From: Conus ventricosus
Lineage: Eukaryota; Mollusca; Gastropoda; Neogastropoda; Conidae
Assembly (NCBI GenBank): GCA_018398815.1
Contig: CM031609.1
Location: forward strand, 28,486,105-28,550,104
Reading direction: 5' to 3'
DNA length: 64,000 nucleotides
Below, piece after piece: positions 31,990 to 44,529 of this stretch (positions are counted from its first letter, which is position 1; each line of letters begins with the position of its first letter). The notes under the pieces are model-generated. The model was not told the origin of the DNA, made no database searches, and was given only the letters and a program-made list of their open reading frames with translations. A program made the position numbers and the translations under genes.

Positions 31990-33344
31990 TTGGGACAGCA
32001 AAAAAAAAAAAAAAAGACTTGGAGATCAGTAGTGGGTTGGTGTCGTTATGATCTCATCTTGGTCGCTCCCAGTCAACTGCTGATGACGAAGCTGTGGCAG
32101 CATGACTCCGGGTGTGGCTGTGTGGATAGGAACAGCAGTGGACGGAATGGAGGCATGCGATTGAGAGGGCAGAGAAGGTGAAACGAACTGGAGATCAAAC
32201 GACATCTTGATCAGCAGTGATTAGTAAAAACTGATGGAACTGTTTAATATCCGTTTGCTCCTTTGAATACAGTTCAAAGTCCCCGAAATGTTGATTGATA
32301 GTTCCACTGAGTGATGGATCGATTGCCTGGTTGATCAATTAAGTGAGTCAGTCAGTCGCTTAGTCAGTCAGCCAGGCAGTCAGTGAGAGAGTGAGTGATC
32401 TTTTATATCTTAAGATGACTGGTTTAGGCCAAGGTCAAGGTCGAGTTTTACCATTTGTCTTTGTCATACAGACGCCATTACAAGACATATCATTTACCTC
32501 GACAAATGAAGTCATATCACAGCACGCATAATTATGACATGAACAAACAGAAACAACTGTGATGATTGAGAGACAGAAATTCGAAAAAAAAGAATTATCT
32601 GGAGTGGGAAAAGGGTAGACAACTGAAAATAAACCTTCTGAAAACAACTTGGTTGGCTGAGTGGGGAAAAGAGTAGAAAATTGACAATAAACCTTTTAAA
32701 AACAATTAAGTTTACACAGTCCTGAAAGTGAAGAATTTGGAGGAGCAGAAAGAGGAGAAAACTGAAATAAATCTTCCACAGACAATTCGAGAGGTTCACT
32801 GAGTTCTTTCTTGTGCAGAGAATAATTGGTTGGCCCAGGTTCGACCCTAGTCCGACTCGCACGTAATTTCATCAACAGCCACGAAATGATGCTCCGAACA
32901 CCCCGAAAAGGAAGACAAATGTGACTTGAACATTGCTAGCGTTCCCATCCACAGAGGCAGATGGTCAGAGTCCAATGGCCTCCTAGAGTCACCATGGAAG
33001 GACTGGTCAGGACTCTGAAATAAGAAATGACGGCCATTTAGATGTGCCTCCGTATCGTCAGGGAGGTTTCAATGCATGCGGACACTGCCTTTATCACACG
33101 AGCTTCGTAGAACAATAAATCGATCGTGTTGGATGAATTGCTCTGCTCTTTGTGCAGAGATTTTTTCCCACACCGGCACTCCTTCACACCCAAGGTTTCA
33201 AAAACCAAACCTAGTTCAGTCCAGAAGCTACAGTGAAAGTCGCAATCAGTTCGTCTAATACGCTTGATAAGATTATGGTTGTCTTTTCACACCACTGACA
33301 GATGGTTTTCTGCTTTGACGTCCTGTGTCTGCTAACGCATGCAC
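31990..33344. other. Unrecognised sequence in block B
   Basis: No gene or family recognised apart from the dispersed repeat at 32385-32478. Imperfect (CAGT)-like spacing occurs at 32340-32395. Frames of up to 116 aa overlap without motif. Confidence 0.4.
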
Positions 33345-33880
33345 GTGATGTGACTCTGAGTCCTCTGTAACTTCATCTTAATGGTGGACTCTGAGTCCTC
33401 TGTGACTTCATCTGAATGGTGGACTCTGAGTCTTCTGTGACTTCATCTGATGTTGGACTCTGAGTCTTCTGTGACTTCATCTGAATGTTGGACTCTGAGT
33501 CCTCTGTGACTTCATCTGAATGTTGGACTCTGAGTCCTCTGTGACTTCATCTGAATGTTGGACTCTGAGTCCTCTGTGACTTCATCTGAATGTTGGACTC
33601 TGAGTCCTCTGTGACTTCATCTGAATGTTGGACTCTGAGTCCTCTGTGACTTCATCTGAATGTTGGACTCTGAGTCCTCTGTGACTTCATCTAAATGTTG
33701 GACTCTCTGAGTCCTCTGTGACTTCATCTGAATGTTGGACTCTGAGTCCTCTGTGACTTCATCTGAATATTGGACTCTGAGTCCTCTATGACTTCATCTG
33801 AATGTTGGACTCTGAGTCCTCGTGACTTCATCTAAATGTTGGACTCTGAGTCTTCTGTGACTTCATCTGAATGTTGGACC
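33345..33880. repeat. Minisatellite, 35-bp unit, about 15 copies
   Basis: Unit CTGTGACTTCATCTGAATGT then TGGACTCTGAGTCCT, with the self-complementary GGACTCTGAGTCC in each copy. Substitutions mark subfamilies (CCT/CTT, GAATG/AAATG). Confidence 0.95.
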
Positions 33881-35500
33881 TCCTGTGTCTACATCTGCTG
33901 ATGAATCTCGTTCATCTCCTGGTGAATAGCGTTCCCGTTTCCTGATGAACATCCCTCCCAGTGTTACGAACAAGTCCCATTTATTATGAGCGAAACTACC
34001 ATCCCCGATGAATGTCCCTCCCACTGTCTGGTGAATGTGCCTTTGGTATTTTGATGGCTATGCCTGCTATTGCTGGTGATCATGCCTCTTCTCTCGACGA
34101 ATGTTACTTCTACGTCATCCTTTGTCCTGACGAACGCATTCCTCAAGTCCCATTGAATGGGACTCTTAATTCTTGAACGTTGCATCCCCTTTCTTGAATG
34201 ATGATGCCCACTATACGTGCTGAACGCGCCTCTTGTGTCTGATCTGTAGGTTTCGTTTTATGAGGAATGGATTTCCTAAATATAAGGAGTGGGTGTCCTA
34301 TCCATAACAAATCAGTTTCCTGTGCATGAAGGCCGGATATCCTGTCTACATTGAGTGGATCCCCAACCTATGATTAATGTGTCCTCTACTTCCGATGAAC
34401 AGGTCTATCTCTGATGAATAGGCTTTCTACACCTGTTATCATAAATAAGTTTTCTGCGGATGAGGAATATATCTTCTGTCTTTGATGAATGGGTGTAATA
34501 TCTATGATGAATAGATCTCGCAACTCTCATACATCCGTGTCCTGTCGGTAATGAATGGGTATCGCATCTCTGATCAATAGATCTCCTGTCTATGGTGAAT
34601 GTGTGTCCTACCTATAATAGATGTCTCCTGTCTTTGTTGAATACGTCTCCTATCTATGGTAGAGGTGTGTCCTATGTCTGATGAATAGGTTTTCGGTCTC
34701 GGATGAATAGGTCTCTTCTGGCTTGTGAATAGGTCCTCTATAGATAATAAAAGAGACTTACCTATGATAAATGGGTATCCTATCTCTGACGATTGGGTCT
34801 TCTATCTTTAAGGAAACTATCTTCCATCTATCATGAATGTGTTTCATACTTATGATGACTGTTTTTCCTGTCTCTGATGAATGGGTCTCTAATGTGTGAT
34901 AAACAGAAGATCTGTTCTGATGAATGAGCCTTCTAGCTATGATAAATGGGTGTCCTATCAAGAATGAATGGGTATTCTATCTGTTATGAATGGGTCTCAC
35001 CTATCAAGAATGAATGGGTATTCTATCTGTTATGAATGTATCTCACCTATCAAGAATAAATGGGTATTCTATCTGTTATGGATGGGTCTCACCTATCAAG
35101 AATAAATGGGTATTCTATCTGTTATGAATGGGTCTCACCTATCAAGAATGAATGGGTATTCTGTTATGAATGGGTCTCACCTATCAAGAATATATGGGTA
35201 TTCTATCTGTTATGAATGGGTCTCACATGTATCATGCCCGTGTGTCCTGTCATTTAAGAATGTGTGTCCTATCTCTGATGAGCCATCTCCTCTTTGTGAT
35301 AAACAAGTGTCCTGTGTTTGATGCATATGTGTCGTATGATAAATTAGTCTTCTATCTCCGATGAATGGGTCTCCTTATCTCCCATAAGTGGGTCTCCTAT
35401 CTCTTAATAATTGGTCCCTATCTCTGATAAAGTGGATTCTGCATTTCTGATAAGTGGGTTCTGTATTTCTGATAAGTGGGTCCACTATCTTTCAGAAGTG
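33881..35500. repeat. Ancient degenerate repeat field around TGATGAATGGGTCTCC
   Basis: About 1.6 kb of imperfect units of about 22-24 bp built on (T)GATGAATGGGT(C)TCCTATC. Between 34969 and 35220 a younger 46-bp unit (GGGTATTCTATCTGTTATGA then ATGGGTCTCACCTATCAAG) is tandemly repeated about 5.5 times. Repeat-driven frames here are not genes. Confidence 0.85.
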
Positions 35501-35539
35501 GGTCACATCTTAGCAATACACGAGAACGTGGTCAGAAAC

Positions 35540-36235
35540 TAAACGTCAGCGATGGACATAGGATTCAGGAATGGGGAAGTGGAGCCAAGACCTGTGTTTA
35601 GGTAATTAACCTTCTGTATGCTGCGCATCACCATACTTGACATACTTTCATGACAAGAAAGCAGCATATACCAGATAACTGACAGAACAAAAATGAGTAT
35701 ATAAAACACATAGTCTTCCTAGAAAGAGGGTTTGGTTCCGTCCTCAGTTAGTCTCGTTTTCAGCCAGTCTCGTTCACATTTAGTCTCATTTTTATTCAGA
35801 TACGTGCCCATGTAACGCTCTTTTTTTCGTAACCAAGGCAAAGAGAAAGTCTCGATTCTGTCCACAGCATCCCTTGCCTTGATGGCTAAAGACAATTGAA
35901 AGGGTCCCTTGACAAGAGCACAGTCTTCACCTCAGATGGAAATCGCTCCTCTGTGTTTCGCTCGGCAGTAGTTTATTATTTCGTTATTTTTCTTCTCTAT
36001 GGCCTCCACATTTTCTAGTCTCCTCCAAGAAGGACAGATTTTAATCAATGGAAATCAGCTCACCTTCACGTATTTTGTGTCTATAGAAGGACAGAGAGAT
36101 TCGGATCGAATGAGTGGGGGTGAGCGTGTGTTGATGCGATCGTCGCATAAAGTATCTGCATCCACAACGTGTGAGATGGGTCAGTGTTTCGACGTCTCGT
36201 TTGTGTTGCTCAGCTAACCATGAAATGCCTGTTTT
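35540..36235. repeat. Module m0, copy in block B
   Basis: About 700 bp matching 58230-58960 in the same orientation (shared CAGTCTCGTTT, GGCTAAAGACAATTGAAAGGGTC-like, ATTTTCTAGTCTCCT, ATGGGT..GTTTCGACGTCT segments). No conserved frame. Confidence 0.7.
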
Positions 36236-36289
36236 TGGTTGTGGCTGCCTGTGGGTTGCTGGTGCTGGAACTTCGACTTGAAGTACTTT

Positions 36290-36772
36290 GGTGTGGCTGT
36301 ATATGGCATGGTGTGGCTGTATATGGCATGGTGTGGTTGTCTATGGCATGGTGTGGCTGTCTATGGCATGGTGTGGCTGTCTATGGCATGGTGTGGCTGT
36401 ACATGGCATGGTGTGGCTGTACATGACATGGTGTGGCTGTATATGGCATGGTGTGGCTGTATATGACATGGTGTGGCTGTATATGGCATGATGTGGCTGT
36501 ACATGGCATGATGTGGCTGTACATGGCATGATGTGGCTGTATATGGCATGATGTGGCTGTACATGGCATGATGTGGCTGTATATGGCATGATGTGGCTGT
36601 ACATGGCATGGTGTGGGTGTATATGGCATAGTGTGGCTGTATATGGCATAGTGTGGCTGTATATGGCATGGTGTGGATGTATATGGCATGATGTGGATGT
36701 ATATGACATGGTGTGGATGTATATGGCATAGTGTGGCTGTATATGGCATGGTGTGGCTGTATATGGCACGGC
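36290..36772. repeat. Minisatellite, 20-bp unit, about 24 copies
   Basis: Unit CTGTATATGGCATGGTGTGG with ATATGACATG, GATGT and ACATGGC variants. The unit derives from module m4, which in A and C has one copy (TGGCTGTGTATAACACGG; TGGCTCTACATAGCACGG). It is open in several frames simply because the unit lacks stops. Confidence 0.96.
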
Positions 36773-36954
36773 CAAAATAAGCAGCAAGGGATAAATGCCC
36801 CAGAGAGGTCAGGAAAAATCAGACAGCAGAAAAATAAACAAGAACGCCATAATCACCTAGATGGAAAAAAAAACCCTTCTCTTTCCCTAATTCTGTCAAA
36901 AACTGAGAAACTCGCCCCTTTTCAACACAGACAAGACCCGTCTTCCTTACTGTT

Positions 36955-37404
36955 TTCATCTTCTCCTCCTCCTCCTTCTCCACCTCTTGTTCTTCTAGTT
37001 TTTTTGTTGTTTGTTTTTTTGTCTTCTTCTTTCTTCTTCCGATGATGACTATTTTCGTCTTTTCATTCTTTTTCTTCCGTCTTCCGCTCTTGTTTTTTTT
37101 ATCATTATCTTCTTCTTCTTCTTCTTCTTCTTCTGCTTCTTCTGCTTCTTCTGCTTCTTCTTCTTCTTCTTCTCTTAATAAAAAAAGCTGATTATGTAGC
37201 TGGCACATCATCGGCATGCAGCACAGCGGCCAGGCCAGTAGCGTATTGTTATGAAACCACAGGACGCAGGGAGAAAGCAGGGCAAAGAAGAACGGCCAGA
37301 TAAAACAAACAAACAAACAAACAAACAAAAACCCAGGTAATTGAAGTGATGGGGATGGGGGTGGAAGAATGGAAGAATGAGAGAGGAGGAGGAAGAGAGA
37401 GAGT

Positions 37405-37442
<38 letters not shown>
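36955..37442. repeat. (CTT/CTC)n, (AAAC)n and (GA)n tracts
   Basis: Polypyrimidine tract to 37175, (AAAC)n at 37305-37326 and (GA)n at 37400-37442. Counterpart of 24850-25265 and 46450-46945. Confidence 0.9.
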
Positions 37443-37443
<1 letters not shown>

Positions 37444-37647
37444 TCATGGTGGAAGCCTCTGGAAAATCAAAGAAGCAGAATACAGCTATGCCAGAAGAAT
37501 GTAAGACTGATCAGGTAATGGTTGAGGAAGAAATGGACGGAGCGGAAGTTGAACTTTAAAGGAATGCTGGAGATCAGGAGGGGGACGAGGATAATTTGGT
37601 TTGTATGTGTGAGTTATTTCAATATTCTACAGTGTTCTCTTTACACC

Positions 37648-37649
<2 letters not shown>

Positions 37650-37709
<60 letters not shown>

Positions 37710-37750
37710 CTCTTCTCTCTCACTCTCTCTCTCCTTCCCTCTCTCTCTCA
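37650..37750. repeat. (CT)n microsatellite
   Basis: Long (CT)n with CTTCTC interruptions. Confidence 0.95.
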
Positions 37751-38313
37751 TCTCAACGGTTTCACTCTTTCGCCTTTCCGGCTTCTTTACACACGGCAGG
37801 TTCGTCTCTCCCCTAGTCACAGCTCTACTAGTCCACGAGTGGCCTGTTAATGCTGGTCGTCTTGCCTGAGACACCCATCAGGTACATACTGCACTGCCGT
37901 AGTCATTTAGGTGGTCATGGGGGCGCCTGTTTCCGAACCAGCACACGCAGGACATTGTCCGACTAACCACTGTCCCACCCCCCACCCCTACATCCCACTG
38001 CTTCCCACAACAGCAAAGATTATTCAGTTACAGATCCAGCATGCGTCAACGTTTACCTCCGAAGGAAGACTACCATCACATATGATATCCAGGTACTAGT
38101 CCCTCACACTGACATTGAAGACTCGTCACAGACTTGGTTGTGATACTGAACTGAGGTCACCACGGGTGCCTACGACACGAGACGTTGGTTTTTCTTTCAG
38201 CTGCGAGAAGGATAAAGGTGACAATGGTTGTATGGAGTTCCGTTTTGGGTTTGAAAGTACAAGACAAAGCTTACCTTTTGCTTCCTTTCAGAATACATAG
38301 ACACGTTGGTGTA

Positions 38314-38314
<1 letters not shown>

Positions 38315-38377
<63 letters not shown>

Positions 38378-38380
38378 TGT

Positions 38381-38438
<58 letters not shown>
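38315..38438. repeat. (TG)n microsatellite
   Basis: Nearly pure (TG)n with two GGTG slips. It stands where block A carries the fold-back element plus (TG)n. Confidence 0.96.
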
Positions 38439-38442
<4 letters not shown>

Positions 38443-39314
38443 GGGGAGGGGGGATTGTAATATACCATTGATGTCCACTAGAACAACATTGTCTTTGAAA
38501 GAATTTCAAAAAGCGACCGGAGCACGAAGCAGAACATGAATAATAAAGCTCAACGTCACTGGGGTAAGGAAATGAATAACCTGAGCGCCAACTGAAACAT
38601 GTCACTCTCTGAGAGAAGCTACCACCATTTATTTGCTGTTTGAACAATGAGTGTGGGTGTGCGTGTGTGTGCGTGCATGCGTATGTGTGTGCGTGTGAGT
38701 TTGTGTGTGTGCACGCGTGTGTGGGCGTTTAAGTGTGTGAGAGTGTGAGCAAATATCCTTTGCATATTTTTTTTAACAGTTATTCAATCTGCTCCCTAAC
38801 ATCTAATAGCCATGTCTTGCCTTAGTGTGTGGCCTGCTGTGTTGATACAGTAAACTGAAATTGATTTGTTTACATACACTGACTCACTATAAAATTCCCT
38901 GCTCTTTCTATTTTCGCAAATTCCTGAAGACAGGCATGTTTTCTGTAGAAAGTCTACGCGTCCAAGCCAACATAAGAACTCGAAGAATAGCACCATGCCA
39001 TAGACCTTGACTTCTTGATGCAAATTTCTTCTCTTTCCCAGACTCGGTCCCAACGAAAGTTGGCACTTCACTTCACAGTCCTGTTGTTATTTCATCCTCA
39101 GACCAGGACCAGCTATCATTCATGGATGTTGGCGGATTTCGGTCCGTTCCGGCTGCGCAGAGAACATCAGTCGCCTTTCTTTTGACGTGTGAAATGTCTC
39201 AAGGCCCACAGAGTGGCCACTGTTGTCGACGGACCTTGCCCGTTTGTCTGTAACCTCTCATTAACAAACGGCATCTTGTAGTCTTGTCGCCAGCATGGAG
39301 GTCCCAGTCTAACA

Positions 39315-39464
39315 CGGCTGGCTGTCTGAAAGCGTCATTGCAATGAGATTAGCGGCTACGCCAAAGATCGTCGGACGTTGTCACTGGGGACCGACGTGAT
39401 AGGAAGATGATGGTGAAAGCTGTGACAGTTCATCCCGGGAGAGTGTCTGGGGGGGGGGGGGGGG
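39315..39464. other. Conserved island in module m8, copy B, plus G16
   Basis: Same island as 27415-27545, with the perfect TCATTGCAATGA palindrome at 39335-39346. Ends in G16 (39449-39464). Confidence 0.6.
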
Positions 39465-39802
39465 TCCCTAGAGGTCGAATCACAGCTTCACACGTTGGAT
39501 CCACTCACTGTAAATTGACACAGGAATGGCTTCCGATTCCAGATTAGTTGCAGTTACCAAAAAACGTGAAAAAGGGTGTTTGTGTCAGCTGCCTGGGTAG
39601 TGTGTATACAGATGCACGTTATGACTTTTTGCTGCAGTGAACTTACATAAATTAGCTAAACGTATCTGCAAATCATCGACACACAAGGTTAAAAAAACAA
39701 TTACAGGCATACTTTCTTACTTCCTCTCGATATGGACTTACGGACATGCCTGCATACGAGCTGAAAGAGGTAAAGCAAATTGTTTTGTTCCCGTGATAGA
39801 AT

Positions 39803-40076
<274 letters not shown>

Positions 40077-40140
40077 CTCGCTTTCCCAACCACCACCACC
40101 CACCCTCACACACTAATATGTAAGTATAGAAATAAAACAT

Positions 40141-41161
40141 TGTCAGGCTGCTGATTCACACACAAACATTCACACATGCATGCATGAATACAGCCAAAAC
40201 TCCATTACACAACATGCATCCGACTCCATACAAATCACAAGGCGCTGAAAATCAGTTTTTAAAAAGTTCATTTCCCCCAGTGTCTCCTCTTCTCCCATTT
40301 TCATACACAGCACTGGTGGGGTTTATTATTCCGTCTGTTCACAGGTCACATTTCGCTTTATAATCCTCCTAGGGTCAGTTCATCACAAATCATCACGTCC
40401 TTCATTCCTCTTCCTTGAATTACAACTGTCTCTGGTGGACATCAAACATAGGTTTCCACCTACCCTTTCCACTGGGTTTCCTCAGAGCATAATTCTATGG
40501 CGATCTCCGACTTCGCCTCTTCACGTTTGGACAGCATACCAACTATCTCCGGCTGTCCCTGGCTGTTCCTTCCAACATCTTTCTGGCAGGGGGGTATGGC
40601 TCCCGTAGCTCACCCGACTCTCTCTCCAGTCACATCCTCGTCTACCTCGCTACCGCTACCATAACGGCGTAGCTAGAAAAAAAATAAGCTATGATGACTA
40701 TACTGCACACAGTTAGCAGCAATCCAACATAAACTACTTTTACAAAATAATTTCGATTCCCAACTTCACGATCGACATGGATAAAATAAAACAAAGACTG
40801 GAACTTCCATAGCTCCTTAAAGTGTTTCAAATACTTACTCTGTCTGAATCACTCCCTAGCAAAATACATGCATTAGCATGTTACAGACTCATGTCTGTAT
40901 TAAATGGGCCTGACAGTCGGCGGCCTCTTTTCCTTTCTATCAGCGCTGTTGCTCGAATCTCTCTCCTCACTCACTTCCAGGGTGTTTAGCTTTTTACCCA
41001 TTTTTTCTTGACACATCTCACATTCAAAACAAAGGAAGTGACCTGCCCTTTAAGAACGACAATCCTACGCCGTTTCCTTTTCATACATTTAACTCCCTTC
41101 GCTCGCGCTTAATCGTTCAACTACACAGGCACTTGACATTTTTCTTTCCGTGTACCTGACA
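40141..41161. mobile_element. Solo LTR (1021 bp) with 5-bp target duplication
   Basis: Starts TGTCAGG and ends CCTGACA (7-bp perfect terminal inverted repeat, TG..CA ends). It is flanked on both sides by AACAT (40136-40140 and 41162-41166) and is absent at the equivalent junction of blocks A and C. No coding frame, primer site or internal region, so recombination has removed the rest. Orientation is undecided: AATAAA lies at about 40785 on the plus strand and a TTTATT on the other. Family unknown. Confidence 0.72.
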
Positions 41162-41539
41162 AACATGATGACCAGTTTATTGACATCCTTGAAACAGACA
41201 CAACCAGGCCATGCCGAGGAGATGCCGCTCATCGCGCTTGAAATATGACCCCTGATTTGTTTTTCCTTTAAGTTAAAAAATATTCGTAGAGAGAAAATGC
41301 ATTGTTGTGGATGATTCGTATATACACAAAGCTGGATAATGACGATATGAATGAAAAACTGATTGACTGACAGACTGACTGCCGCGGGAAATGACTTAAT
41401 GCAGTGCTAGCAGGCAGCTCTTCTGTCGGCTCTGCCCAGGTGTGCAGGCATTGTGTAATAGGAAGCGTGGATTGTAATGCGCTTACAGCTTGGTCTCAAC
41501 CCGAGTATATGCACTGTGTAAGTACTGTTGATGATGGTG

Positions 41540-42090
41540 ATAATGAAATGTAGCAAAAATACATTCAAAAGGCAAAATGTAGCAAAAATACATTCTAAAG
41601 GCAAAATGTCGCAAAAACACATTCTAAAGGCAAAATACAGCAAAAAATGCATTCAAAAGGCAAAATGCAGCAAAAAGACATTCTAAAGGCAAAATGCAGC
41701 AAAAAGACATTCTAAAGGCAAAATACAGCAAAAAGACATTCTAAAGGCAAAATGCAGCAAAAACACATTCTAAAGGCAAAATACAGCAAAAAGACATTCA
41801 AAAGGCAAAATGCAGCAAAAGACATTCTAAAGGCAAAATGCAGCAAAAAGACATTCTAAAGGCAAAATGCAGCAAAAAGACATTCTAAAGGCAAAATGCA
41901 GCAAAAAGACATTCTAAAGGCAAAATGCAGCAAAAAGACATTCAAAAGGCAAAATGCAGCAAAAAGACATTCAAAAGGCAAAATGCAGCAAAAAGACATT
42001 CAAAAGGCAAAATGCAGCAAAAATACAGTCAAATGGCAAAATGCAGCAAAAGGACATTCAAAAGGCAAAATGCAGTTAAAAAAAAGACAT
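41540..42090. repeat. Minisatellite, 29-bp unit, about 18 copies
   Basis: Unit CATTCTAAAGGCAAAATGCA then GCAAAAAGA, in module m10 of block B. Block A has one unit (near 29675) and block C one (near 50930). Confidence 0.96.
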
Positions 42091-42879
42091 TCCAAGGGCA
42101 AACGAGCAAAGAGAGACTGCAGAATGGACAGCTAATGTCCTCTTTGACCAGTGCGACATTTTTACTTCATAGTCACCAGATTGCATCAAACCAAAATCTG
42201 GGGCGTTAAAAAAAACTGGAGAGACAGAAGAACATGCATTCAGATCTTTTAAGACTGAAGACAGGTGTGTGGGCCTCAACACTAGAAAGGACATTGAACA
42301 CTTCTCTATTGTAAACAGAAACATTTTCTTTACTATTCTCTGGAGTTGGCTAATTGCTAGAATCCGACCTGATCGTGCCAGTCTTATCCACTGAAGAAAG
42401 ATACACTAAGATTGATGTCATAAGGTCTTGTCTGTTTACTCCATAATTATTACATTGTAGGATGCTTAAGACAAGCCTGTACTTGTGTCGAGAATGTGTC
42501 GTCAGTCTCGTTTGAGATATGTAATGCCGGCTTGTTTGTTACGATGTTTTGCATACTGAGAGGAAAGGTGTTCCGTAAGACATAAAGAATGGTGGGATGG
42601 CTGTTGGAGGGCATGCTGGGAGCTGGGAAGTGGGGGATGGGGATAGAGGGAAAATGGGAGGGGGGATATTAGACGAGCGACTGCTGTGAGGGTGTGAGTT
42701 CTGTGGCTATGCGAACATGTCTTTGTGAAAATGTTATATATAATAATTTTGGGGATGCGAGGGGAAGAACGAGAACTGGAGTAGAGAGAGAAAGGAGAGG
42801 GATAGAAATGTATGGGGGAAGAAAAAGAAAGATTGAGGGAGGAGCGAGAGAGGGTGTGGGAAGTTTGTGACACAGACAA

Positions 42880-42970
42880 GAGAGAGAGAGAAGGGGGGGG
42901 GAGAAAGAAAAGGGAAGGACAGAGGAGAAAAAGAGGGAGTTGAGAGAGGGAGGAACAGAGAGGAAGAGGT

Positions 42971-43028
<58 letters not shown>

Positions 43029-43068
43029 GAGAGAGGGAAAGAGAGGTGAAGAGGAAAAATGCGGGGAA

Positions 43069-43131
<63 letters not shown>

Positions 43132-43190
43132 AGAGACATGTGGAAGGGACAGACGAGGAACAAAGAGGGAGAGAGAGGGGGGGGGGGAGG
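42880..43190. repeat. G-runs and (GA)n tracts
   Basis: (GA)n at 42970-43025 and 43075-43128, with poly-G runs near 42893 and 43178. Part of module m12. Confidence 0.93.
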
Positions 43191-44211
43191 CTGGAGGAAG
43201 AGAAATGTAGCTAGATGTACACCGAACCAAATCCATTACACTTCACTCCAAACTTTTCTCACATCTTGTTGGACTATGTGCTATGTGTTCAATGCCCGAA
43301 GCACGCCCATCGACAGCCATTACGCTAGGTGGTGACGTGGTGGCCAAAATGCTGGAGGAGATGCTTCCACATAATTCCACTCTGGTTCTTCATCATCCAA
43401 TGGTCAGTCTGGTCTCTCGTAGAGGGCTCTTCTGTGGAGGTCAGAATACTACACTGGGCGATCTAGAAAAAAAATACCCTCAGTAGAAAAATTACATGAG
43501 AGGGCATTCGTGGACGAGACCTCCAACCAAAGTGCTGATCTTTCTGATTATTTGGCTCCATATCCTGCCCTCTGCTACACGAGTTTGATAAAGGTCGGCA
43601 GAAAACACTCACGACCCTAAAACGCCGTGCTTCGAGAGTATCTTGGTTTCACAGCTCCTGTCTCTGCACAAAGTCGTACATTTAGCTATAATGCATTCAC
43701 TTGTAGATCGTCGACAATGTCCCAAAGTGTATGCTGATAAACTAGGTATTCTAGAATGCATAAACTGGAAAACTGATATGAATTGATTCGTGGGCTTGGC
43801 ATCGATCACTGATGACCATTGCCAGGGACAATGTCACGCCGGATGTCTAGCAAACATGGGACGTTTGTACTGATGCTACCGTGTGGGAACCTGATGTCTT
43901 ACCAAGGTTTTAGGAGAAATGGAAACTTGAACTTATTCCAGAGAAATATAAAGCGGTCGTTTTTCACGGAAGATAAAAGCCCGTGGGATGTTTTTGTTTG
44001 TTTGTTGTTGTTTTTTTGTTTTTTGTTTTGCTATTCAGCTATTAGGATGTATTGTTTCATTTAAGTTTTGTCGAATATGTTCGTTTAGTGTGGCGAAAGA
44101 GTGTGTAACGATCAAATACTTAAGTCGATATTCTGCTTGTTACAAACAGCTAGGAAACAGAATGTGTCTTTGGGCGTCTGTTTTGATCTTTTCCTTTTAA
44201 TTGTGTAGGCA

Positions 44212-44212
<1 letters not shown>

Positions 44213-44304
<92 letters not shown>
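44213..44304. repeat. (TG)n microsatellite
   Basis: Pure (TG)46, then TGCGCACG. Precedes module m2. Confidence 0.97.
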
Positions 44305-44307
<3 letters not shown>

Positions 44308-44529
44308 ACGCTGTGACAACCTTTGTTTTGGCAATCCCCAGGTAACCACCAATATCAAATCGCCATCTGGCAGCCTATCAGATAAAACAATGCACAGTTG
44401 CCAAGTCACAGAGTGATGTTCTGCGGTACCTGTTCAAATCTAGCATACGCTGAACATGTAACCCCTAACTGACGGCAGCAACTGCTCGGTCACAGAGCCA
44501 GCAATAGTCAGTGTTCCTCTCTAGAGGGT

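Noticed and set aside
36218..36466. Frame starting MKCLFLVVAACGLLVL that looks like a secreted-peptide signal sequence
   Set aside because: The frame runs straight into the 20-bp minisatellite, and the matching positions in blocks A and C do not keep an ATG or a hydrophobic frame. Chance resemblance.
36341..36787. 148-aa minus-strand frame rich in His, Tyr, Thr and Pro
   Set aside because: Pure translation of the 20-bp minisatellite, open in several frames because the unit lacks stops.
40141..41161. Possibility that the 1-kb insert is a DNA transposon
   Set aside because: TG..CA ends with a 5-bp duplication fit an LTR better, and no transposase frame is present. Kept as solo LTR with moderate confidence.
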